Shown here: positions 10,985 through 22,900 of the stretch, piece after piece
Numbering within the stretch: the first letter of the stretch is position 1
Layout: each line of letters starts with the position of its first letter
Assembly: GCA_024195265.1 (NCBI GenBank)
Contig: JAJLRJ010000006.1
Location: 28,956,064-29,020,063, forward strand
Source: Dendrophyllia cribrosa
Taxonomy: Eukaryota; Cnidaria; Anthozoa; Scleractinia; Dendrophylliidae
Reading direction: 5' to 3'
DNA length: 64,000 nt
Notes under the pieces: model-generated
What the model was told of the DNA's origin: nothing
Databases searched by the model: none
The model's input: only the letters and a program-made list of their open reading frames with translations
Translations under genes and position numbers: made by a program

Positions 10985-13900
10985 CTAAACAAGGTTGAAG
11001 TTCATAAACTGTAGAAGATCTGTGAGACATCTTTGACTCCTGACACCCAACTTTGATCAGGCGGTGTGGGGGATATTATTTTTTTCTGTTTTAATAGGAA
11101 CAAGAGGCTTCAAGCAGCCTATACTCATGCGCATGCGTAATAAAGTTTTATTATATTTTTAACATGATAAGAAGATGTCCGACATGAAGAAAAGTTACCC
11201 CTTTCATTCAATCATCGTTCCTGCAAACCACGTTGTTTACTATTGAATGTTTTGTAAATGAAGGCTGTACCACAATGAAGCCAGTGATTCTTCTAAGTCA
11301 TATATATACCTAACGTGAACATCAGTAATGTAAGTAGGGTTGTAGGAGACGCTGTCGTGACACTTCAGTAACGCTGTTTTACCGGAGGTGAAAGTGGCCA
11401 GAAGTCACTAAACAGGAAGTGTAAATGGCAAAGCTATGAACCGGAAGTGCACAATTTAATATATGCGTGCATAAATTTGCATGCAAAATCGTGACATAAA
11501 AAGTATTATCATATGACCCGTACGGCCCTGCGAACCTTTTCTTTGCAAAACCATTGATGAAAGTCCCGTATGAGGGCCGTACGCATTTGCGCGAGCGGGG
11601 GCCGGAAAAAGCCGTACGGCCCTACTACAAAAGCGCACGTAAGTAAGTAATTTTGTCTCCAAATTGGTCATACGATAAAATACTTATTGACTAAGTTAGG
11701 TCGGGCCGGATGGGAAAATATTTGGCTCTCGGTCATGGCGCACGGACCTCACTGCGCTCGGTCCGTACGCCATGACCTCGAGCCAAATATTTTCCCATCC
11801 GGCCCTCCCACTTAGTCAATAAGTACATAATAACAAAGAGAAAAACGAAGGGCATTTTTTAACTCATTACGCTTTGCGCATGAGTAAAAAGTGAAAAGTG
11901 TCCCAAACACATTGGCCAGGGTTGTTGGCTAATGCCCTACCCGGACACTGTCCCGTGTCTTTCGTATGAAAATAAGTTTTATCATTCGATGCATTTTTTC
12001 TTCCTTTTCATTGGCCAAGAGCCCACCACGTGACCTGCAAATAACTGCCTGCGAATAATTCTGCTCATGCGCACAACGGTGCAAAGTTGTTTTGCCGCGA
12101 AGAATCGCCTGCTCCCGTCCTTTACAATGGCAGCCCGATTTCCAGAACTACCTGAGAGCGATCTTAAAACAAACTCGGTGATCGAATGATAAAACAATGA
12201 TTGAAAAAAATTGATTGAACTCGGATATCGCAAAATATTGGGCAGTACGCAACTCCTACAAGGTCTTCCCTGATTTGCTGAGAAAACAATAGAACAAACA
12301 ACACAACAATGGACCCTAGCCCTGAAAACAATAGAGCTGCGTGATACCCAGGTCCAATGAAATAAGAGGTTGTTAAGAGCTGCGTGGTATCTGCAAAATA
12401 TCGTGATTTGTATATACATACGGAGTTGGTTTTCCCAGTGGGTCAGCCAGCTACCGCGAAGATATTGATCTGACGATGAAGGGGATCTGTGAAAAGATAG
12501 AAAAATATAGTCCATAAATCAAAGGAAACCAAGGGATAATGCAATTAAGAATGTATGCGTTTCGTGGCAGTGTTAGCTCAGCACTGGTCTCCTAAGCGGG
12601 AGGTCGCAGGTTCGATCACCGGCCGGACCAACTCTCAGCGTCTTAAAAGAACTGAGGACGAAGGTGCTACGTTTGCTATGATATCTGCAAACGGTCAGAA
12701 CTTTAGGTGGCTCGGATGACCACGTAAAAATGGCGGTCCCGTCTCCCGTAGGGTTCGTGAAAACAGTGTCCTCGGTTAATACTTTCATGTTAAGTACATT
12801 GACACGGAGGATACTGCTGTGGATATTGAAGATGCTTTGGAGAGAATGGACAAGGACATATCAGGTGTGTTTATATAAGGTATTAGTTTTAGTGTTACCT
12901 TAAAAAGCCTAAAGACATATTGAAATCCGTAAAAAAATAAATAAAAAAATAATGATCCAGTTTTGTTTAAAATTATTCTACTAGTGCTTTAAGAGTAAAA
13001 ATAAGTGTCTTGGCCTGCAGATGGCTTGGATGGAAATCAACAAATGAGTAGACCTAACGTTACGAGAAAGGAAATGTTAGAATAAGGAAAGGCACATAGA
13101 ACAACGAAAGAGCAAAGCAATTTTTAACAACGTACAATGCCATGTTAGATGTAGTTATTTCACTTTCAACTTACAAGTTTGTGGATACGACTTTTGTCTT
13201 GGAGAATTTCTTCCCAATAAGCCACATAGGCGGCTTAGGTCTTTTCTTAAATTTTCCGCCTTCTTTTCCATCTTTCTTGTCACGTGCTTGATCATCAGGT
13301 CCGCTATCCACGCCGTGAGGGGTCCCAACCCCGGAATCAACTTCCAATTTTCCAGCCCCGCCTATGTTGTCCCTAGTTTCCTCGCCGTCATCTTCGTCCT
13401 CGGATGCCCTGGTATTTTCACAGGTGGGGTGAGACAGCTGCATATCATGACTGCAGCACAGGTTCCAGATGACGTCGTGATTGTGGAGCGAGTGCTCCAT
13501 GTACTTGCTTCCCATTATGCCACACAAGGGCACAAACGCGTGGTGGGCTATCGCTGCAGAGAAAGTCTGATAGAGCTCGTTGTATGCTGGAGAGTTATAC
13601 AGGTCTTCTGTTTTCTCTGCAAAACTGTCTTTTCCGTCGATGCCTAAAACACAAGAGAACATTTGACTGTTTGGCAATACGATATTTCAACTGGAGACGA
13701 GTATGCACATAAAATTCTATTTTTGTGGATAAAACAATATGGAATGTGCTCTTTAATGAGCTTTGTCATGTGGATTTTGACATTTTTGTGTCAAAACTGA
13801 CGCAAATTAAAACAAAATACCTTTGTTATAGATGAAATGCTTAAAGAACACTAAGAAGAAGATATCAAGTGAATTTTCGAAGAGGGAATAAACCATAATC

Positions 13901-16900
13901 AAAGTTTTGGCAAGTTTTCTAAGACACGAGGCGATAAACTTGAAACTTTCCGCCCATTTGTTTAAAGTTGCTATCCATTTCCATCCTGGTCATCTGCAGC
14001 CCAAGACACTTATTTGTCAGTACTCTTAAAGCACTAGTAGAATAATTTCAAACAAAACTGGACCATAATGTTTTTGTTATGTCTTTTGGCTTCTTAAAGT
14101 AACACTTAAGGACGTTCGCGCGAAAATCTTATAACATTGATTTTTTTTTTAAACTTTTGCTGCAGTTAGGCAATGAGTTACTCGTGTCAGAAATGCAAAA
14201 AAAATGGGGGGTCACCGACTTCGTTTCGGCAATAAGATATCTGAAAGGTGACCCAATTTCGAAAAATTAGCCTTCCATATTCGATATGGCCCCAACGTCT
14301 GTTTGTCTAAACATATTGTTAATGAATCTCTAAAATGCAATTTTCTGTGCCAAATTTTGTATGAGTGGGTCTATCAAGCAAATTAATTCAACTGGTAACG
14401 TTCTCTAGAGGAAATCTAATCTGTAAATGACAGCATTTGCAAACTCTGACAGCCGCAAGTTGCCAGGATTCGATGTCGCGCGGGCAGAAAAATGGAAAAA
14501 ATTTAAACTTCCTACATTGATTTTTTGTTCATTTTTTCACAATCTGTCGAGAATTGGCAAAGAAAATTATCTATAAAAAAAAAATTGGGGGTCACCGACC
14601 ATCCAAGCGAGTTAAATCTAAGCAAAGTTAACGCGACGGCTACCAGCCCTTCATGTGCTTAGAATTCTTCTCTTGCGCGCGCGCTCGTGCATGACGTAGC
14701 ATGGCGTTGCGACATGAATTGCGTGCGCAGTAAGGATGCGCATAAACAATTAGCGCGAACGTCCTTAAATGGCGAGATAGCCCCTTTAATTCAAAATAAC
14801 ACTTTATATAAACACACCTGATGTGTCCTTCTCGTTCATTCTCTCCAAAGCATCTTCAATGTCCACAGCAGTATCCTCCATGGGCGATAAATGTTCCTCT
14901 ATCTCATCCTCCTTGAGCTGCCTCATGCGTTCCAGCTCAAAACACGAGAAAAACTGCTGCAGTGGAGCAGTCATGTTCTCCCGGGCCAGCTCTCTTTCCA
15001 GTTTCAAACACACTACTGTCAAAACATCAATGTAACTACGACAGATGGCCTGGCGGGCCGCAACGCCACCTGGGAAGGTCAGGTTGTATGACGACAAGAT
15101 GCGGATGACCGGCTGAAAGACGCCTGTCATCAGCCCGGATTCAGAGTAACTGCTGAGCGTGTCACGTGATAAGTAGGGAATGCAGTACTTAAGGAGTGAC
15201 AGGACGCCGGCCAGGGCAGCTTCACCTCTTTGCGTCACTTTGGTTTGAACGCCTCGGATCTGTTAAGATTGAAAAAAAAACTAATTAATATGAACTTCAT
15301 AACAACTGTTCTACAATAACCGAGTTTTGTATGAGCTAATAGTCAACAAGGGGTATCTAAAATGACAGTCTCTTGCAGAAAAACGAGTACGCGTTGTCTG
15401 ACATTTGCCTTGAAAGAAGTACTTTAATAATTCCACCGTTTACTTGTACGAACTCTTTACTGGGATACAAGCTGATATCAAGAATGTATCTATATCAATT
15501 TTGCGTGCCCTGTAAGCTGACCAAAGGGATCTTCAGATTAGTTTAAGAGTAAGAGAGAACGAGTGCAACTTAACAAACTTAGTGTGCATGCTTGAGGCTA
15601 TATCTTTGCAAGGGCCTCAAGTTGTCAGCAACAGTGAGGTCTCCGTAAACGTGACTGATTTGAAATTCGAAAGTCATTCTTGTAATCTTATCTCGAAGTC
15701 CTGCTATCCCTCATTGGGTGAGGGTTTCAGTGACGCTGGGGAAAATGAGGCATAATTTTCTTTCTGATCTCTCTCCGTTCTACAACGGCTACTTTGTGCA
15801 CAAACTCACCGTTTTTTCGATGTAAGGTAGGTATTGATTCAGCATGAATGCCTCGCCGTACAGTGTGCAGAAATTAGCGAGACAAAACAGCAGCCACTTG
15901 GCTTTCCTGTCATTCACCATTCTCTCTTCGTCTTCATCATCATCTGTCCCCACGTATCCCATGTAGCAGTGCGGTAACATAGTCAGCAACTGACTTGCGA
16001 CGTACTTGGATGTGAGAACGGGCCCCAGGCGAGGGGCCAACCAGACAATGCTCTCTGCAGCGATGCCAGAAATGGTTCCTGGTGTTAGTTCATCACGTTG
16101 CTTTTGGGCCTTCTTTTCCCGCTCCATAGACTTCGATTTGGTGCCATTGTAGAATGTTTTAATCTGATAGGCGGCAGCCACTGGTTTCTCTTTATCGTTG
16201 GCTGATTGCTCATATTTGGAACCTTCGTCATCTTCTGCATCTAATAATCCATTATGTGATCCATCTTCACTGGACGATCCTTCTTCTACAACTTCTTCTA
16301 CAGACGCAAGATTTGGTTCTTCTAAACTATCGTCAATGTCTTTCTGTTCTTCAATTTTTTCATTATTCTCTTCAACGACCTCATCCGGATTCTTGTCACA
16401 AATATCACTTTCGACATATTTCTCAGACGTCCTTTCTTCTTTTGCAGCCAAGTTGTCTGCACTAATTCTGAGGCCCCTTTCTCCTTTTAACAGTTCTAGC
16501 GCAACTCGGTCTGCTTTTACCAGTTCTGGATCAGATACAGGAAGCGTTTCATTTGTCGATGCTCCAAGTTGTTGCACTGCTGCGTTTCCCTCTCTGGTAT
16601 CGTTTAGTACTCTTTCACCTTGTGCCACTTCCAATTCTATTACATTGTCAACTACTTCTGGGGCGTCAAACACTGTAACTGCTTCCTCTGTCTTTTGTGT
16701 TCTTTCGCTTGTAGTGTCCTTCAGTGACTGAAGCTCTATGTCTTCGAAGTCAGTGCTGCCACCGTTAGAATCACCATTTCCAGGGTCAACATTAGCAGCT
16801 TCAACACCAAGTTCCAAACCATCACGGATCTTGTCAAAGCTGACTATTTTACTAGAGCGTCCTCCATCTACTTCATCAATAACAGGATCATCATCATCTG

Positions 16901-19900
16901 AAATATTTCCCTGAAACAAACGTTCATCAACTTCCTCGTCTGTAATCCCTCTTGGCATCAAAGTCACTTGTTCGGCATCTTTTTCGCCGTCACCTATACC
17001 ATGGACAACACTTTGTAGATTCGCAGTTTTATTTTCAAATTCTTCGATCCCCATGGAGTATCTGCCAATTTTGACATCTTGATCCTCGGAGCCTTCTCTT
17101 AGGAAGTTACCTGGCAGATCCAGATCGTCATCGATATCCAATGGAACATCATTGGCCGTGAATTCCATTTCTGTAACGGCAATTCCTGGCGCGGAACCCT
17201 CGGTGCTATGAACAGAGAGCCTGTCACCTTTATCCGAGTCTGCTTTAGATTTAAAGGCAACCGCATCAACAACAAAGCTGATGAAATGCTTCAGAAATCC
17301 ATCAAGTCCAAACCGCACTATGATCTGAGAGAGAAACGTCTGGCGTGTGATAACCTCGTAGTTCTCCAGCGCGTGTGAATCGAACAGGCTGACCAGGCAC
17401 TTCAAGAATGTCGTCACCGTGTGTTTTGGCCCCAGAGCTTGTGCTAGCATATCAAACAGCTGCGTGCAAGCATGAAGTCGGGTCTGCAAACAAGTGAATA
17501 ACGGCTCCAAATGATACATGAGCAGTTTGATTCCCTCGTTATCTACAATAGAAAGTAAATCAGGGAGGAATGCTGCGGCTGTGTCCACTTGCTCCATAGT
17601 GTAGCCGCTTTCATTTCTCAAGAATACTAAGCTGTCTGGTGGTTTGGATTTTTCAGCGTTTGTCTCCTGTTTTCTTCCTGAAATTAATTAATAAAATACA
17701 TAAACCATGATATTTCCAGAGGAAACCGTATCACCTACAAGTGGCCTTCATGCAGGTCCTTTATATCCAGAACGAATTGGAATTTGGTAATATTGTTCTT
17801 TGCGAAGGGTGCACATGACCACCGTGATTTACCTGGTTCATAATGGGATTACGCCGTACCTGTTCCGAAACCACTCATTGCGCCTTAACCTTTTAACTCC
17901 CAAGAGTGCCAAAGAACAAAATTCAAGAGAAATCCCAAATTTCATTCTGTAAAATATTTAAAAACAAATGGTACCATGCAAAAGTACTGCTGAAGAGGTG
18001 TCATTTGAATGGTCACACCATAGGATTTCATCAACAGACTCAAAAGTTAGAACAAATGGTACCATGCAAAAGTACTGCTGAAGCACTGTCACGCAGGGCG
18101 CTCATTTTTCATTTTCGATAAACATTTTAAGTAGAAGCAGGCAACATGGCTTAAAATCTTCATCTTGCCATCCTGATTAAGAATTCCGCTGTTGCCCACT
18201 CCAAATGTTATGATATCTGTCATTAAGCGGGTTTTTTGCCTAGGCCCTCGCTCCTGCAGCATGAAAACGAGGCTGAACTGTAACATTTATATTAACCCAA
18301 TAAAAAGTGCACAATACGATGGGGAAATAGCTGAATCTTTGCTACTTGACGTTTAGAGCTCGATAGACAGTAGTATGGGAGATAAAATGCGTCACGTGAT
18401 CAGTTATGAAGAGTCACGTGACTTTCCAATAAAATCGATTTTAAAGCATAAAAGACGCTCTATTCACACTTTCCTTTGATATAGTTTTCAACTTACTGAC
18501 GTTTCTCATTTTGATTTACACATCCAACAATAAAAACACAAAAATGCAATAGGTGATCAGCTATGATGGGTCACGTGATTGATTAATTGTTTCAGTAAGC
18601 TCTTCAGGAATTATTTTCTATAAGAAATAAAAAACTATGTTTCATGGGGTATTAAATATGTGCTTCAAAAAGTTTTATTTTGAAAATTAATATAAAAATA
18701 GATTCTTTTAATTATTTTTCTCAATTTAAAAAAAGACTGAATTCATACATTCGCCTTTTGCAGTTTCTATTTTACAATATGGCAAATGCATAACTAATGC
18801 ATGGGAACGAGATTTGCACAAAAACGAGGCTGAACGATATCGAGGCAGATTTCGGCGGCCATTTTGTTTTAGAATTACTTGCAGCTCGAAGAGAGAAGAA
18901 TTTAATTTTGTCCTTCTGAGTTTTTGTATCAATTGATAGACCAGTCTAAGATTTCAAGGAAAAAGTATAAGTTACTGAAAGGCAGATAAAAATTCAGAGA
19001 AAAGGAAAGCCATTTAGCGTTTCAAGTTTACATTCTGTGAGGAGGTAAGTACTTAAAAACTACAATTAAACAAAGAATCATAACAATACGACAAGTACAT
19101 TTACTTTTTTATTCCACTTGAAAACAAATATTTGAAGATGTACTTGTTTATGCAGTGTAATGTTTGCTATGCCTCCATGGTATTGTTGTGGCTGCACTAA
19201 ATTCGGTGATCTATTTTGTTCCCCGAATCTTGAAAACTGTAGCTTGGAAACATAACATTTTTAATGTCTTGCATTTACTGTCTGGAATTGCTACACTGTC
19301 AAGTAAAGTCTGTGAAGTAAATTCAAGTTGTTCAATTAGCATGGGTCGCGGTAAAAGTTCCGCAAATACACGAGTCGTCATATTGAAAACCAGTTAGTTA
19401 CACAAGCTAGAGAATGGGTAAAATTATATTTCCCGTAGAACCCCAAAATTACACATTTACCATTCTATAGCTATATGTTTACAAATGAACTGATGAATCG
19501 GAGAAGTTCAAACAGAGAAAAGTGCCTTCAGGTTTATCGTTAAGTGTATAGCAAGCTTGGTTGTTAAATATGATATCGTAATTGTCGTGTCTCTATTGTA
19601 TAGAAATGGAATTGGAGTCCTCTGCCAGGCTTCCTCTAGACAATAATCCAGTCGATCTGACAGATGAAGTCGACTGGAGCAAATGTATTATCTGCCAAGA
19701 AAACAAATTGCCGAAGAAAAAGTTTCCGTTATCAAAAGGAAGTGCTGCAGGTGTATCCAAGATTTTACATTGTGCTGAGATCAGAGAAAAGTGTGGTGGT
19801 GATAAGCAAAAGAATTACTCGAGTATAGCAGATAATTTAAAGACAAAGGAAGAGAACCAAGATGTTGTGTGGCACAGGTACTGCTACAGTGATTTCACCA

Positions 19901-22900
19901 GCGAAGGGCACATCAAGCGTGTTCTCAAGAAACAAGAGTCTGAAAGTGAACCAGACGGAAAGGACGCGCCGGCTAATGAGACTTCTAGGCGATCATCAGT
20001 TCGAAGAATCGACTGGAGTAAATGTATCTTTTGCCAGACTGACGTGAAAAAAGTCGCCTTAAACCAAGTTCAGACTTTTCAAACATCACAAAAAATTCTT
20101 TTGAATGTAGCAAGTGATAGAGAGTTGAGCTGTAGGCTAGCCGGAGTAAGTGATTTAATAGCTGCCGAAGGAAAATATCATCTCAAGTGCTACACGCGCT
20201 TCCTAAGAAACACGGAAAGAAACGAACAGTGTAGTGAAACTGATGATGCCAATAGATGTTTCGAGGAGGTAATGACTTTGCTTAGGGAGAGGCTTTCTCA
20301 AGGCCATATTTTGTCCCTCAAAGCTGTTTGGACATACTTTTCTCACCAACTTGAAGAAAAGTATCAACTCTCTCCGGGGGATTACAGGAGCAACAGATTT
20401 AAAGAAAGGATTCAGGCTTTTCTTGGTGAAGATATCGCGTTTATCCCGCCGTTAAACCCCTCTGAGTCCCACTTAATCGTCTATGCAAATCTAGGGGAAG
20501 CTGCTCTGCGTTCTCTGCTACCAATTCCGATAAATGAATCACACGATGACGATCTTAATGGCGATGCCACAGAGGATGTTGATCTGGATGCAGAGTTATT
20601 GAGTTGGCTGTACCGCGTGGCAGTTAAAGTGCATCATGACATCAAGGTCTCGCCGAACCATGATTGTATTGGAAAGATCAGCAAGGCAAGTGCAGAGGAA
20701 ATTGTTCCAGAGAGTCTCTTCATGTTGATATCACTGTTGTGCACTGGCTATCAAGAGGAGTTTCAAGAATCGCACGATGACGTGAAAACCCGTATTCTGA
20801 GCATATGCCAAGATATAATATTTCTTTCTTCTAGAGGGCATAAGTTAACTCCTAAGCATATTGGAATAGGCCTTACTGTTCACCAGGCAACTAGATCAAA
20901 ACAACTGGTACAGCTTTTGCACGCTGCCGGCCATTCAGTTAATTACGACACTGTCCTTAGAATGGACAATACCATCGCAAATGATGTCCTTCAAAGATAC
21001 AGGGAAAGCGGTAACGTGTTTGTTCCTCGTAACTTCACTGGAACCACAAATCCTGCAGGCTACACTCGTTTTGCTGTAGATAACATAGACATAAACGAAG
21101 AAACACTCAATGGCATGGGCACATTCCATGCGACGCAGGTTGCCGCCTTTCGTCGCAAAGAGAAAGGAGAACCAGCAATGGATATCGAACTGTCTCCTAA
21201 GTCAGAAAGGCGACTGGATGTACAAGTGCCATCGGAACTTCATGAGCTAATCGATTTGTCGTTGGACAACAAGAAACCAGAACCTGAACTACAGAAGACA
21301 GTAGTTTCTGAGTGGTACACACCTGACAGCAGTCTAATTGATGAGTCTTACAAGAAGGACCTAGCTTGGATCCTTGGTCGTTTGCATGAACAAAAACCTG
21401 AACTCCAGTCAATACCAGGGTGGACTGGTTTCAACCAGCTTTTGTCGACTGTAAAACCACAAGTCACAGTGGTGGGTCCACTTCCCATTGTGAATGCTCC
21501 AGCACATGAATTCGAGACTCTTTGGACGGTGATCTTAAGGTGCAAGGCAATGACGCACCTCAGAAATGGCAAGTTCACTGTCATTACCATGGACGAGGGC
21601 CTATACAACAAGGCAAAGATGTTGCAATGGGGAAAGACAGAAGTGCTCAAGGATGTCATCATTGTGCTTGGAGGTTTTCATACGCAGATGACTTTTTCAA
21701 AAGTCATCGGGAAGTACTTACAGTCATCGGGAATGGCGGAGATGTGGGTAGAGAGTGAGGTCTTTGGTGAGACAACAGCTGACAACATCCTTAAAGGAAA
21801 GTTGTGGAATCGAGTAATACGTGCACACAAGCTAAGTTATGAAGCACTGTGGAGGGTATTGTGGCCTATGTTAACGAAGTGGGCGAAAGACAGGGATGAC
21901 AATGAATGCAACACTCTCGTGAATCTGTCGGAAACATTGGCCACTAAGTTTACGACTGGGAACGACGATGATTCATTAGTAGATGCCCTGACTAGGACAA
22001 GCTGCACATATCATCAAAGCTTTTGATGCCGCACATCATGACAACCCCTCGTTCTGTTACTGGAGACAATACATGAAACTGGTCACCATCTTACTGAGGT
22101 TTACGCGTGCGATCCGGGAAGGGAAGTGGGATCTGTATCTCTCTTCGTTCTCCGAAATGCTACCCTATTTTGCGGCTTTCGACCACTCGAATTACACAAG
22201 ATGGGGCGTCATATTTCTTGCAGACATGAAGATGCTTCCGCAGACTGCTCCTGAGGTCCAGCAGGCATTTGAGAGTGGCGACTTTGTCACAAAGGAGACA
22301 GCCAGCACCTTCAATCAAATTCCCGACGACCAAGCACTAGAGCATGTAAACAAATCTGGAAAGGTAGCTGGAGGCCTTGTTGGAATAACAAGGACAGACT
22401 CGGCTCGAGATCGCTGGTGTCTTACCTACAATGAGCGCGCCAAGCTGTCAGAAGACACCAAAGAGATGTTTAACGTCTTAGAAAGAGGATGCACTAGCGC
22501 CAAAGATCTGGGAAAAGCCAGAATGCGACAAGATGCAGAGGATGTAGCTAAGCTGGAGGCGCAGTTTACAAAATACGAGGTCTTCCGATGTACGTCTGAC
22601 TTAGTTGTAGTTACCACTGGAGATGTGGCAAGTAACGCCATTAAACAAGATCTACTTGGCGTTGAGGAAATTGGTAAGAAAGTCATCAAAGAGTTCGTTG
22701 AAACCAGGCTAATCAAGAAAGAAAGAAAGTTCCATGACACTCTAAAGCAACAGAAGGTGAAAACCTTTGAGACACTTTACACTGTACCAGTGTCAGTTGA
22801 TAAGAGCAAGACCATCGCCATGAAAGCAGACAGAGATCTCTTGAGAAGGGTGATAGTAGCCTTGGAATCCGGTCGTGATGTAGATGTGAATACGTTGCTT

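Noticed and set aside
16198..16731. Long serine-rich plus-strand frame
   Set aside because: It is antisense to the acidic linker of WDR81 exon 7; the D/E-rich codons give Ser/Leu on the other strand.
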